This document shows, piece after piece, positions 36,410-47,490 of a stretch of 64,000 nucleotides of DNA. The translations under genes and the position numbers were made by a program. The notes below the pieces were generated by a model. It had not been told where the DNA came from. It saw only the letters and a program-made list of their open reading frames with translations, and ran no database searches. The stretch comes from Mesorhizobium sp. B2-1-8. Lineage in GTDB: Bacteria; Pseudomonadota; Alphaproteobacteria; Rhizobiales; Rhizobiaceae. The stretch is from assembly GCF_006442545.2 (NCBI RefSeq), contig NZ_CP083952.1, positions 992,001 through 1,056,000 on the forward strand, read 5' to 3'. Every line of letters starts with the position of its first letter. Position 1 is the stretch's first letter.

Positions 36410-38320
36410 TCAAGCCACGCCAGCGATCGCCCTGGCGAATTCGCTTGCCGAGAAAGGTTCGAGGTCGTCGACCTGTTCGCCGACGCCGATGAAATAGACC
36501 GGCAATCTGTGCTTTGCCGCGATCGCCACCAGAATACCGCCGCGCGCCGTGCCGTCCAGCTTGGTCATCACCAGGCCATTGACGCCGGCGACATTGCGGA
36601 AGATCTCGACTTGGTTGAGCGCGTTCTGTCCGGTGGTGGCGTCGACCGTCTGCAGCACCGTGTGCGGCGCTTCGGGATCGAGCTTGCCCAGCACGCGGAC
36701 GATCTTTTCCAGCTCCGCCATCAGTTCGGTCTTGTTCTGCAGCCGGCCGGCGGTGTCGATGATCAGCACGTCGGAGCCCGCTTCTTTTGCCCGTTCGAAG
36801 GCGTCGTAGGCGAGACCGGCGGCATCGGCGCCGAGCTTCGAGGCAATGACCGGTGATTTCGTGCGCTCGCCCCAGATCTTCAGCTGTTCGATCGCGGCGG
36901 CGCGAAAGGTGTCGCCGGCGGCCAGCATCACCGACAGGCCGCCATCGGTCAGCTTGGCGGCGAGCTTGCCGATCGTCGTGGTCTTGCCGGTGCCGTTGAC
37001 GCCAACCACCAGGATGACATGCGGTTTGTGCGAAAGGTCGAGCTCGAGCGATTTTGCGACCGGGGCGAGCACCTTCTCCACCTCGGCCGCCATGACGGCG
37101 CGCACCTCCGTGTCGGAGACGTCCTTGCCGTAGCGGCTCGAGGCCAGTGAATCAGTGACGCGCAACGCCGTTTCCACGCCGAGATCGGCGCGGATCAGCA
37201 CGTCCTCCAGGTCCTGCAGCGTCTCCTCGTCCAGCTTGCGCTTGGTGAAGACGCCGGCAATGTTGCCGGTCAGTTCGCGCGAGGACCGGGCAAGCCCGTC
37301 CCGCATGCGCTGGAACCAGGATCGCCTCTGCGCCGGCTCGGCCGCCTTTACCGGCTCGGCCTTCTGCTCGACCTTCTTGGCGACCGTCACCTTGCCGGGC
37401 GCGGGTTTTGGTTCGGGTTGCGGGACCGATTGAGGCTCGGGCGCAACCTCGGCAATGACCGGTTGTGTTTCGACCGGTGCAGGCTGGCGAATGGGAGGGG
37501 CGATTTCCGCCGGTGGAGCGGTTTCGATCGGAGATGGGATAATTTCCACAGGCTGGCGCTGCCCCTCACCCTCTCCCCGTGAAGGACGGGGAGAGGGGGG
37601 CGTCAGCGTCGAGCTTTTTTCTTTGACGCGGGGGCTGGCATCGCGATCAGCTTCCTTCTCCCCGTCCCTATACGGGGAGAAGGTGCCGGCAGGCGGATGA
37701 GGGGCAGCGTCGGCCTTGGAAGTCGGCTGCTCGGAGGCAGCCGATGGAGGCACTTCAACCGGCGATGGCGTAGGCACTTCGACCGGTGCAGGCACCTCGG
37801 CGGGCACTTCGACCGGCGGCGTCGGCACTTCGACGGGCGCGGGTTCCGGTTGCCTTTCCGGGCGCGACGGGACGATCTCCGGCTCGGACGGCGCGGGTGG
37901 TGGCACTTCTTGCGGCTGTGGCTCGGGCGTGGGCTCCGGCACGATCGGCGTCGTCGGGACCTCTTCGGGCGCGGGCGGTTCAGGCGTCTCGGGCGGGGGT
38001 GCCGGTTTCTCATCGGGCGCAGGCTCCGGCTGCGGCTCCGGTTCTGACGGAACGATCGGCTCCGGCGCTGGCGGAATGGTGGGGACAGGTTCGGGCTTGG
38101 GCTCCTCGCGCTCCGGTCCAGGCGCGGCCTGGACCGGAATGGGTTCTTCCGCCGTCGGCTCCTCGCGCTTCAAAAACTCCGGCACCGCCAGCTCGGCCGC
38201 CGGCTTCAGCGCGTCGAGCTGGTCCCATTTGATCGGCGGCAGCGGGGCGGTTTCGTCGACGCGCTCCTCGACGACCTCCTTCTTGCCGAACGAAAATATC
38301 TTCTTGAAAAAACCAGCCAT
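36410..38320 (-). CDS. ftsY: Signal recognition particle receptor FtsY
   Basis: The 636-residue protein is longer than typical FtsY because residues 40-320 form a Pro/Glu/Ala-rich linker. Residues about 206-254 are encoded by a palindromic repeat. The conserved NG domain starts near 330 (SWFQRMRDGLARSSRELTGN) and contains G1 GVNGTGKTTTIGKLA, DTAGR and TKLDGTARGG. FtsY binds SRP-ribosome complexes at the membrane for co-translational targeting. The start at MAGFFKKIFSFGKKE is canonical. It lies downstream of mtaB and dapF on the same strand. Confidence 0.95.
   Translation of the reverse strand: MAGFFKKIFSFGKKEVVEERVDETAPLPPIKWDQLDALKPAAELAVPEFLKREEPTAEEPIPVQAAPGPEREEPKPEPVPTIPPAPEPIVPSEPEPQPEPAPDEKPAPPPETPEPPAPEEVPTTPIVPEPTPEPQPQEVPPPAPSEPEIVPSRPERQPEPAPVEVPTPPVEVPAEVPAPVEVPTPSPVEVPPSAASEQPTSKADAAPHPPAGTFSPYRDGEKEADRDASPRVKEKSSTLTPPSPRPSRGEGEGQRQPVEIIPSPIETAPPAEIAPPIRQPAPVETQPVIAEVAPEPQSVPQPEPKPAPGKVTVAKKVEQKAEPVKAAEPAQRRSWFQRMRDGLARSSRELTGNIAGVFTKRKLDEETLQDLEDVLIRADLGVETALRVTDSLASSRYGKDVSDTEVRAVMAAEVEKVLAPVAKSLELDLSHKPHVILVVGVNGTGKTTTIGKLAAKLTDGGLSVMLAAGDTFRAAAIEQLKIWGERTKSPVIASKLGADAAGLAYDAFERAKEAGSDVLIIDTAGRLQNKTELMAELEKIVRVLGKLDPEAPHTVLQTVDATTGQNALNQVEIFRNVAGVNGLVMTKLDGTARGGILVAIAAKHRLPVYFIGVGEQVDDLEPFSASEFARAIAGVA
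37561..37705. repeat. Palindromic element inserted in frame in ftsY
   Basis: 145 bp with ends GCCCCTCA (37561-37568) and TGAGGGGC (37698-37705). It contains CTCTCCCCGTGAAGGACGGGGAGAG near the left end and CTTCTCCCCGTCCCTATACGGGGAGAAGG near the right, with AGGTGCCGGCAGGCGGATGAGGGGC, a common rhizobial intergenic palindrome terminus. It encodes FtsY residues about 206-254, giving an Arg/Ser/Pro-rich stretch (SPYRDGEKEAD, PSPRPSRGEGEGQ) unlike the acidic linker on both sides. Confidence 0.85.
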
Positions 38321-38332
38321 GCTCTTGCGTTC

Positions 38333-39658
38333 TCAGGCGGCGTGGGCGGCAAGGGGGGCGGCTATCAGCCTGATGCCATCGTGGCCGGTTATATCAGCTT
38401 CGACGATCTCTCCCGGCGCTCCGGTGCCGAGTGCGGCAAGCGTGAACCCTTCGGTGCGGCCGAGGCCATCGCGCTCGATCAGGATCGACTGGCGGCTGCC
38501 GGCGAGCGAAGAGAGATGCCTGACATAGGCTGCTTCGCCGGCGGCGCGCAGCCGGGCGGCGCGCTGCTTGACCAGCTCGCGGCGAACCTGCGGCATGCGC
38601 GCGGCGGGCGTGCCTTCGCGCGGTGAAAACGGGAAGACGTGGAGATGGGTCAGGCCGCATTCCTCGACGATTTCCAGCGAATTCTCGAACATGGCGTCGG
38701 TCTCGGTCGGGAAGCCGGCGATGATGTCGGCGCCGAAAACAATGCCGGGACGCAGCTTGCGCACATCCTCGCAAAAGCGGATCGACTGGTCGCGCAGATG
38801 CCGGCGCTTCATGCGCTTGAGGATCATGTCGTCGCCCGACTGCAGCGACAGATGCAGATGCGGCATCAGCCGCGGCTCGGTGGCGATGGCGTCGAGCAAG
38901 TCCTCGTCGGCCTCGATGGAATCGATGGAAGACAGCCGCAGGCGCTTCACGTCGGGCACCTGTTTCAGAATGGTCTTCACCAGCTTGCCGAGCTTCGGCG
39001 CACCCGGCAGGTCGGCGCCGAAAGACGTCATGTCGACGCCGGTCAGCACGATCTCGGCATAGCCGTTGCCCGCCAGCCGCTTGACCTGCTCGACCACGGC
39101 GCCCATCGGCACCGAGCGCGAATTGCCGCGGCCATAGGGGATTATGCAGAAGGTGCAGCGATGGTCGCAGCCGTTCTGCACCTGCACGAAGGCGCGTGCC
39201 CGGCCCTCGATGGCGTCGACCATGTGGCCGGCGGTCTCGCGCACCGAGAAGATGTCGTTGACGCGCGCCTTCTCGGTGTCGTTGACACCGAAATCAGGCA
39301 GCGCGCGATAGGAATTGGCCTTGAGCTTCTCCTCATTGCCAAGGACCAGATCGACCTCGTCCATGGCGGCGAATTTTTCGGGCTCGGTCTGCGCGGCGCA
39401 GCCGGTGACGATGATGCGCGCGGCCGGGTTGTCGCGGCGCGCCTTGCGGATCGCCTGCCTGGCCTGGCGCACCGCTTCGCCGGTGACGGCACAGGTGTTG
39501 ACGATCACGGCGCCACCTGCCAGCGCGGCGAGGCCCGCACTTTCGGCCTCGCGCCGCATCACTTCGGACTCATAGGTGTTGAGGCGGCAGCCGAAGGTCA
39601 CCACGTCGATGCGGCCGGGCTGCTTCGCCACGTCGACGCCTTTGGCAAGAGCGGACAT
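38333..39658 (-). CDS. mtaB: tRNA (N6-threonylcarbamoyladenosine37-C2)-methylthiotransferase MtaB
   Basis: Product of 441 residues from ATG 39658, which overlaps the dapF stop as TGATG. The N-terminal UPF0004 domain has the first cluster Cys (TFGCRLNTYES, Cys24; then VNTCAVTGEA, and VTGCAAQTEPEKF). The radical SAM cluster is CDHRCTFCIIPYGRG and the TRAM domain closes the protein. MtaB converts t6A37 to ms2t6A37. Downstream lie ftsY and yciB on the same strand, a usual rhizobial order. Confidence 0.93.
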   Translation of the reverse strand: MSALAKGVDVAKQPGRIDVVTFGCRLNTYESEVMRREAESAGLAALAGGAVIVNTCAVTGEAVRQARQAIRKARRDNPAARIIVTGCAAQTEPEKFAAMDEVDLVLGNEEKLKANSYRALPDFGVNDTEKARVNDIFSVRETAGHMVDAIEGRARAFVQVQNGCDHRCTFCIIPYGRGNSRSVPMGAVVEQVKRLAGNGYAEIVLTGVDMTSFGADLPGAPKLGKLVKTILKQVPDVKRLRLSSIDSIEADEDLLDAIATEPRLMPHLHLSLQSGDDMILKRMKRRHLRDQSIRFCEDVRKLRPGIVFGADIIAGFPTETDAMFENSLEIVEECGLTHLHVFPFSPREGTPAARMPQVRRELVKQRAARLRAAGEAAYVRHLSSLAGSRQSILIERDGLGRTEGFTLAALGTGAPGEIVEADITGHDGIRLIAAPLAAHAA

Positions 39659-40542
39659 CAGGCCGCGCTTTCGGTGTCGCGGGTCCATTTCCCGGTGGAC
39701 GGATCGAAGCTGCCGGAAAATTCCCATTCGGCCGCGCCGGTCAGGATGACGTGGTCGTCATCGCGCCACTCGACGTGCAGCGTGCCGCCGCCGGGAGTCA
39801 AAAGGTTGACGCTGCGGCTCGTGCGCCTGGTGCGCGCCGCGGCAACGACAGCCGCGCAGGAGGCGGTGCCGCAGGCCTTGGTCAGGCCGGCGCCGCGCTC
39901 CCAGGTGCGGATGATCATGCTGTCGGGCGAGGTGACCTGCGCGATGGTTATGTTGGCGCGCTCGGGAAAGATCGGATGGTTTTCGAGCAGCGGACCGAAA
40001 CGGTCGAGTTCATAAGTCCAGACGTCGTCATCGACCCAGAAGATGGCGTGCGGGTTGCCCATCGAGACGGCGGAGGGCGAATGCAGCACCGGCGCGTCGA
40101 TCGGGCCGACCTGCAATTCGATCATGCGGGTGTCGCGGAACTCCTCGGCCAGCGGAATGTCGCGCCAGCCGAAGCGCGGCGTGCCCATGTCGACCGAGAT
40201 CGAGCCGTCGGCGTGTTCGCGGGCATTGAGGATGCCGGCCACGGTCTCGAAGGTGAAGGTCTTTTCGCCGGTTTCGGCGGCCAATGCCTGGACGACGCAG
40301 CGCATGCCGTTGCCGCAAGCCTGCGCGCCTGACCCGTCGGAATTCAGGATGTCGACGAAATAGGCAGTGCCCGGCGTCCTGGCGTCGTGGATCGCCATGA
40401 TCTGGTCGAACCGCGTCGCCGCGTCGGCGTTGAGCGCGATGGCGGCGGCGGCCGTCACCCGATCCGCGCGGCCACGCATGTCGGCAACGATGATCTCGTT
40501 GCCGATGCCGTTCATCTTGGCGAAAGGGGCCGTGCCTGCCAT
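39658..40542 (-). CDS. dapF: Diaminopimelate epimerase
   Basis: DapF interconverts LL- and meso-diaminopimelate for lysine and peptidoglycan. The 294-residue product from ATG 40542 has both catalytic Cys: Cys76 in [15 protein letters not shown] and Cys224 in [13 protein letters not shown]. Asn-rich substrate contacts ([25 protein letters not shown]) are present. The upstream extension in frame has no homology. It precedes mtaB through TGATG, so translation is coupled. Confidence 0.96.
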   Translation of the reverse strand: MAGTAPFAKMNGIGNEIIVADMRGRADRVTAAAAIALNADAATRFDQIMAIHDARTPGTAYFVDILNSDGSGAQACGNGMRCVVQALAAETGEKTFTFETVAGILNAREHADGSISVDMGTPRFGWRDIPLAEEFRDTRMIELQVGPIDAPVLHSPSAVSMGNPHAIFWVDDDVWTYELDRFGPLLENHPIFPERANITIAQVTSPDSMIIRTWERGAGLTKACGTASCAAVVAAARTRRTSRSVNLLTPGGGTLHVEWRDDDHVILTGAAEWEFSGSFDPSTGKWTRDTESAA

Positions 40543-40628
40543 TGCTCCGAAAATTCCATGTCCGTTCGGCGCTATATGGCGGAAACGGGCAGGAATTACC
40601 AGTGCGCAGCCGCTTTCAAGCGCCGGAG

Positions 40629-40790
40629 TTACGTGACCGCGAAGACCCCGAACAAGATCAACAGGAAGATGATGAGGACGATGCCGATGAGAATACGCGC
40701 GCCGGTGGCGGCGGCGCCGGCCAGCGCCGGCATGCCGAGCAGGCTCGCCGCGGCGGCGATGATCAGGAGAATGATGATCCATCTAAGCAT
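40629..40790 (-). CDS. DUF1328 small membrane protein (YtjA-like)
   Basis: The 53-residue product from ATG 40790 has two hydrophobic helices: [19 protein letters not shown] then [19 protein letters not shown]. It matches the DUF1328 family (motif F-L/LGF in others; here [15 protein letters not shown] between helices). Function is unknown, membership is clear by length and pattern. AGGCG precedes its start. It is 87 bp upstream of dapF on the same strand. Confidence 0.85.
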   Translation of the reverse strand: MLRWIIILLIIAAAASLLGMPALAGAAATGARILIGIVLIIFLLILFGVFAVT

Positions 40791-40864
40791 GGGAACGCCT
40801 CGCAAGCCGAACACATTGAAACCGGTTGAAAAACGCGGCTGTCGGGCTTGGGTTCCCGAGGCCA

Positions 40865-41875
40865 TCAAATCCGGGGCACGTCCCAGACCTCGCCGGGCCG
40901 CAAGGCACGGAAATGCTCTCGCGGCACGCCTTCGGCGTCCAGCGCTTCGACCAGCTTCCGCACCGGCTCGTCGAACGGCTCGTCGGTGAGCTGGAAGGTG
41001 CCCCAATGGCAGCCGGCGGCGAAGGCGGCGTTGCACAACAACATGCCCTGGACCGCTTCCTCGGGGTTCTGGTGCTGCGGCGCCATGAACCAGCGTGGCT
41101 CGTAGGCGCCGATCGGCAGGATGGCGAAGCGGAAGCCGCCATGTTTTTCCGCCATCAGCCGGTAGTTGATGCCATCGTGGAACCCGGTATCGCCGGCAAA
41201 ATAGATATTTCCGCCCGGCGTCTCGATGACGAAGCCGGCCCACAGTGCCATGCGCCGGTCGCGCGCCCCGCGCGCCGACCAATGATGCGCGGGCTCGACG
41301 TGGATGGCGGTGCCGCCCGAGACATCGAACCTGTCGCTCCAGTCATGCGCGGAAAGCCGCATGCCAGGCACGGCGGCGGCGATGATGGCATCGTTGCCGA
41401 GCGGCGTCACCACCAGCGGATCGTGCTTCTCCTTCAGCCACCTCAGCGTGGCAAGGTCGAGATGGTCATAATGGTTGTGGCTGACCAGCACGAGGTCGAT
41501 CGCCGGCAGATCGCCAAAGGCGATACCTGGTGGATTGACGCGGCTGGGTCCGGCAAAGGAGAACGGCGAGGTGCGTTGCGACCAGACCGGATCGGTGAGG
41601 ATGTTCAGCCCGACGGTCTGGATCAGCAAGGTGGAATGGCCGACCATGGTCACGGTCAGATCGGCGCCTTCGACCGTCGCGGCCGGCTTTGCCGGCGCGA
41701 AGGGGCTTCGGCTGGCAGGCGGCCATTTCGAGCGTTGGCCGCTGAACCGCCATTTCAGCAGGTCCGTAAAGGAGCCGGGCATCCGGCCGCCGGGATTGAA
41801 GAACAGGGTGCCGTCGAAATGATCGCTGGGCGGGCCGCTGTAGTAGCGGTTGACGGCTTTCTTCCTTGCGGCCAA
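40865..41875 (-). CDS. MBL-fold metallohydrolase (NAPE-PLD/UlaG-like)
   Basis: The 336-residue protein has the metallo-beta-lactamase motif SHNHYDHLD at about 131-139 and the second site LPIGAYEPRWFM after YFAGDTGFHDG. N-terminal NRYYSGPPSDHFDG is typical of the NAPE-PLD-like subgroup of the fold. The substrate in bacteria is not known; these enzymes hydrolyse phosphodiesters or lactones. It is a cytoplasmic protein with no signal peptide. Confidence 0.9.
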   Translation of the reverse strand: MAARKKAVNRYYSGPPSDHFDGTLFFNPGGRMPGSFTDLLKWRFSGQRSKWPPASRSPFAPAKPAATVEGADLTVTMVGHSTLLIQTVGLNILTDPVWSQRTSPFSFAGPSRVNPPGIAFGDLPAIDLVLVSHNHYDHLDLATLRWLKEKHDPLVVTPLGNDAIIAAAVPGMRLSAHDWSDRFDVSGGTAIHVEPAHHWSARGARDRRMALWAGFVIETPGGNIYFAGDTGFHDGINYRLMAEKHGGFRFAILPIGAYEPRWFMAPQHQNPEEAVQGMLLCNAAFAAGCHWGTFQLTDEPFDEPVRKLVEALDAEGVPREHFRALRPGEVWDVPRI

Positions 41876-41952
41876 GGTCTGCGCTCCGGCGGGTTTCGGT
41901 CAACTCTTTGTGTTTTCGCGCATTTCCCTAGGGAAAGCGCTGCCCGTTTTGC

Positions 41953-41981
41953 CCGGGAAAACCGCTGCGCACTTTTCCTGG
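41953..41981. repeat. Partial copy of the GCAATTCCGG palindromic family
   Basis: CCGGGAAAACCGCTGCGC then ACTTTTCCTGG matches the core of the 35636 copy; the outer arms are lost. It lies upstream of the MBL hydrolase gene in the divergent gap. Confidence 0.5.
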
Positions 41982-42091
41982 AGACGTCCTAGACATAAGC
42001 CCTGCCGCGGCTGGCGCAAGCGTTTGCCGGCCGAAGGCCAAGGGCGGAGAAACGGCCTCGGCTAGGATCGCGGGGTCGAGAGGACGATGCC

Positions 42092-42535
42092 ATGGCGATG
42101 AAGCGGACCAAGACCCCCTGGATGAAGGCCGAGGATTTCGGCCGCTCGCTGCCGCCCGGCATCGGCGTCAACCTGCTGGTATCGGACATTGTGGCGATGG
42201 AGGCCTTCTGCCGCGACGTGCTTGGTGCCCAAGTGATCTGTGCCGACGAGGATTTCGCGGCGATCGAGCTTCTGGGATCGGTGTTCATGCTGCATGCCGA
42301 CCATTCCTATCTCGACAATCCGATGACGGGCTCCATCGCGGGCGCGGAGACGCGCGGCGCCGGCATCGAGCTGCGCCTCTATGGTGCCGATCCCGACGCG
42401 GTCGAGGCGGCGGCGCTGGACCATGGCCACATCGTGCTGGCCGGCGCGATCGACAAACCGCATGGTCTGCGCGAGTGCTATATCGTTGGACCGGATGGAT
42501 ATGTGTTCGTGCCGAGCGCGCCGCTCGCCGGATGA
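42092..42535 (+). CDS. VOC/glyoxalase-fold protein
   Basis: Product of 147 residues. The core GIGVNLLVSDIVAMEAFCRDVLGAQVICADEDFAAIELLG is the typical beta-alpha-beta start of the vicinal oxygen chelate fold, followed by VFMLHADHSY and the second half GIELRLYGADPDAVEAAALDHG and ECYIVGPDGYVFVPS. Metal-ligand His residues of known glyoxalases are only partly preserved, so enzymatic activity is uncertain. The gene is flanked by the MBL and Omp19-like genes with no obvious operon. Confidence 0.83.
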   Translation: MAMKRTKTPWMKAEDFGRSLPPGIGVNLLVSDIVAMEAFCRDVLGAQVICADEDFAAIELLGSVFMLHADHSYLDNPMTGSIAGAETRGAGIELRLYGADPDAVEAAALDHGHIVLAGAIDKPHGLRECYIVGPDGYVFVPSAPLAG

Positions 42536-42671
42536 GTGCGATAAATTTGCAACAATCTTGCCGCAAACTCTATTTTAACCATATCGGGTTGAAATTTCGC
42601 CACCTTCTCCATCTTGGTGGAAGTGAGATTGCGCGGACGGCGTCCCCCAGCCGAATCCGACGGAGGTTGTA

Positions 42672-43211
42672 ATGAATTTTTCGAAAGGCGGCCTGGTGGC
42701 CGTATCCCTGGCGGCACTCGTTGCGAGCGGCTGCTCAACCTCACGGTTCTCGTCGATGGACGACCAGCAACCGGCGCCGCTGCAGGCGGCGCCTGCCGGC
42801 CAGGTGAGCTCCAACCAGCTGCCGCCGCCGGCCTCCCCCGGCACCACCGACCCGTCGCAATTCCCGACCGCGCCGGCAAACACGCAGGTTGCTTCCCTGC
42901 CGCCGGACGGCGCGGCGCCGGCAGGCGCCGCGGATCTCAACGCGGGAAGCGTCGCCGGTGTCTGGAACGTCAGCGTCTCCGGCCAGAGCTGCAAGGTGGC
43001 GACGCCGCAGACCAAGTTCGGCGCCGGCTTCCGCGCCGGCCCGCTGCATTGCCCGCCGCCGATCGACGGCATCAAGTCCTGGAACGTCGCCGGCAAGCAG
43101 CTGACGCTCTATGACGAGAATGGCGGCTCGCTGGCGCGGCTCTATTCGTCGGGAGGCTCGAAATTCGACGGCCAGACTTCCAACGGACAGCCAATTTCGC
43201 TTACGAGGTAA
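42672..43211 (+). CDS. Omp19/Inh-family protease-inhibitor lipoprotein
   Basis: The 179-residue protein has a lipobox (LAALVASGC; Cys21) for lipid attachment, then a Pro/Ala-rich linker to about residue 85, and an AprI/Inh beta-barrel domain: AGVWNVSVSGQSCKVATPQTKFG, AGPLHCPPPIDGIKSWNVAGKQLTLYDENGG. The Cys pair (SGQSCKV, LHCPP) forms the domain disulfide. Brucella Omp19, of the same family and size, inhibits host proteases; the role in this species is inferred. GACGGAGG precedes its ATG. Confidence 0.9.
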   Translation: MNFSKGGLVAVSLAALVASGCSTSRFSSMDDQQPAPLQAAPAGQVSSNQLPPPASPGTTDPSQFPTAPANTQVASLPPDGAAPAGAADLNAGSVAGVWNVSVSGQSCKVATPQTKFGAGFRAGPLHCPPPIDGIKSWNVAGKQLTLYDENGGSLARLYSSGGSKFDGQTSNGQPISLTR

Positions 43212-43228
43212 GCCTAGATGTGCTGACA

Positions 43229-43259
43229 TTCAGGTGATGCCGGCGGCCTGACCTGAATC
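43229..43259. repeat. ATTCAGGT...ACCTGAAT element, short copy
   Basis: ATTCAGGT (43229-43236) and ACCTGAAT (43252-43259) bound a 15-bp centre GATGCCGGCGGCCTG. Same ends as the 117-bp copy at 32516, with the middle missing. It starts 18 bp after the lipoprotein gene's stop. Confidence 0.65.
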
Positions 43260-43309
43260 TCGACACACCCTCTCTCTTGGGCATCCTGCTCTGAACAACG
43301 ACGTGACCG

Positions 43310-44506
43310 ATGCATCTGCGTGACGGCCTCCAGACCCATGTGACCGTCAGGCAGCGCTACGATCATCTGGTGGAAACCGGCGCGATCGGACGCGATGCCG
43401 CGCAGGAAGAGATCGCCGCCGCGCTCGACCGGCTGATCGACGAGATTTCAGCCAAGCGGCTGGCGCAGAAGTCCAGTGCGCTGGGCTGGCTGTTTGCCCG
43501 CAAGCGCGAGACGCATGAGGCGGTCAAGGGCCTCTACATCCATGGCAGCGTCGGGCGCGGCAAGACCATGCTGATGGACATGTTCTTCGAGCTCTTGCCG
43601 GTCAGGCGCAAGCGCCGCGTCCATTTCAACGACTTCATGGCCGACGTGCAGGACCGCATCCAGAAGCACCGGCAGGCGCGCAAGGAAGGCGCGGTCAGGG
43701 AAGACGATCCGATCCCGCCGGTGGCCAAGGCGCTCGCCGAGCAGGCCTGGGTGCTGTGCTTCGACGAGTTCTCGGTCACCGACATCGCCGACGCCATGAT
43801 CCTGTCCAGGCTGTTCTCGGCGCTGTTCGCCAATGGGGTCGTGCTGGTCGCCACTTCGAACGTGGCGCCGCAAAACCTTTACCGTGACGGGTTGAACCGC
43901 CAGCTTTTCCTGCCGTTCATCGCCATATTGGAGCGCCACACGCAGGTGCTGTCGCTGGACAGCGTCAAGGACTACCGGCTGGAAAAGCTCGCCCGCACGC
44001 CGGTCTATGTCACGCCGGTGGGTGCGGCGGCTGACCAGACGCTCGACGAGGCCTGGCAGGCGATGACGCGCGGGGCGCCGACGGCCGAGACGTCGCTGAC
44101 ACTGAAGGGCCGCAAGGTAGCCGTGCCTGCCGCCGCAGGCGATGCCGCGCGTTTCTCCTTCGCCGACCTCTGCGAAAAGCCGCTCGGCGCGCGCGATTAC
44201 CTGGCGATCGCCGGCCGGTTTTCGACCGTCTTCATCGACCATGTGCCGGTGTTGGGCGAAGGCAAGCGCAACGAGGCCAAGCGCTTCATCCTGTTGATCG
44301 ACACACTCTACGACCATCACATGCGCCTGGTGATGAGCGCCGAGGCGCCGCCGCACGAGCTTTATGTGGCCAAGCGCGGCGTCGAGGTGTTCGAATTCGA
44401 GCGCACGGCCTCCCGACTGATCGAGATGCAGAGCCGCGACTGGCTGGAGGATTGGGCGGAGCGGCGGAAGGCGAAGGCGGAAGTGCAGCAGCAGGTACAG
44501 GCCTGA
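43310..44506 (+). CDS. zapE: Cell division protein ZapE (AFG1-type ATPase)
   Basis: The 398-residue AAA-type ATPase has Walker A GSVGRGKT at 79-86, Walker B VLCFDEFSVTDIADAM and the sensor region VLVATSNVAPQNLYRDGLNR. It is the length of ZapE/AFG1, which associates with the Z-ring in E. coli. In Rhizobiales it usually precedes mdh and sucCDAB as here. Between zapE and mdh there is a decayed GNAT fragment. Confidence 0.93.
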   Translation: MHLRDGLQTHVTVRQRYDHLVETGAIGRDAAQEEIAAALDRLIDEISAKRLAQKSSALGWLFARKRETHEAVKGLYIHGSVGRGKTMLMDMFFELLPVRRKRRVHFNDFMADVQDRIQKHRQARKEGAVREDDPIPPVAKALAEQAWVLCFDEFSVTDIADAMILSRLFSALFANGVVLVATSNVAPQNLYRDGLNRQLFLPFIAILERHTQVLSLDSVKDYRLEKLARTPVYVTPVGAAADQTLDEAWQAMTRGAPTAETSLTLKGRKVAVPAAAGDAARFSFADLCEKPLGARDYLAIAGRFSTVFIDHVPVLGEGKRNEAKRFILLIDTLYDHHMRLVMSAEAPPHELYVAKRGVEVFEFERTASRLIEMQSRDWLEDWAERRKAKAEVQQQVQA

Positions 44507-44686
44507 AATAGCCGGAAGCCGCGTTCCGACCCTGCGATCGGCGATTGCCACGATCATGAAATGGCCCGATTAAGCGAGATAGCTGGCAAGGCGATCGGGC
44601 CGCACCGGCTCGTCGAACGCATCGTCGGCAACCCGCATCACAAGGGCGTCATATCAGGGATTGAGCCTTCTGATCTCGATCGTCAT
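44507..44686 (-). pseudogene. GNAT acetyltransferase remnant with two stop codons
   Basis: On the minus strand from ATG 44686: MTIEIRRLNP, TGA, YDALVMRVADDAFDEPVRPD, RLASYLA, TAA, then SGHFMIVAIADRRVG. Reading through the stops reproduces the N-terminus of a common GNAT subfamily (pattern RRL-x-P-x-D-A-x-L-x-x-RVADDVFDEPV, AYLA, H-x-MIVA). The catalytic C-terminal half is missing and the fragment abuts the zapE stop. A dead gene. Confidence 0.65.
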
Positions 44687-45869
<1,183 letters not shown>

Positions 45870-45917
45870 CCCCGTCCAAACGTCACCCCCCGGCAATCGA
45901 CCTGGAGATAGTTCCCG

Positions 45918-47111
<1,194 letters not shown>

Positions 47112-47115
47112 GCCG

Positions 47116-47487
47116 GTGCCTCCACGCAAGATAAATCTGGTCGAGGCGGCGGATCGGACGATCACCGAGGTGTTCGATCCGCACATTGCCGGCGACGTCA
47201 ATGACAGCCAGGCCAAGGTCGCCAAGTTCGGCGAGGCCTTCGATTGGCATGCGCATGACAATGAGGACGAAGCCTTCCTCGTGCTGCGCGGCAGGATCGC
47301 CATCGATTTCCGCGACGGTCCGGTCGAACTCGGCGAGGGCGACTTCATCGTCGTACCGAGGGGCACCGAGCACCGACCACGCTCGCTCACCCAAGAGCCG
47401 GTGGTGTTGATGTTCGAGCCGGCGACGACGCTCAACACCGGCAACGCCAAGAGCGATCTCACCGTCACCGATCTGAAGCGGCTCTGA
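47116..47487 (+). CDS. Cupin-domain protein inserted between sucC and sucD
   Basis: A 123-residue single-domain cupin starting at GTG 47116. Motif 1 [22 protein letters not shown] gives the His-His-Glu metal ligands, and motif 2 [17 protein letters not shown] gives the final His. Members of this small cupin group are common in Rhizobiales, with unknown substrates. It sits 4 bp after the sucC stop, with the DUF1579 gene 3 bp after its own stop, so it is translated on the suc mRNA. Confidence 0.85.
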   Translation: MPPRKINLVEAADRTITEVFDPHIAGDVNDSQAKVAKFGEAFDWHAHDNEDEAFLVLRGRIAIDFRDGPVELGEGDFIVVPRGTEHRPRSLTQEPVVLMFEPATTLNTGNAKSDLTVTDLKRL

Positions 47488-47490
47488 CCC

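Noticed and set aside
43448..44557. Minus-strand frame of 369 codons opposite zapE
   Set aside because: Shadow of zapE; only its first few codons overlap the GNAT remnant, which is in the same strand and explains them.
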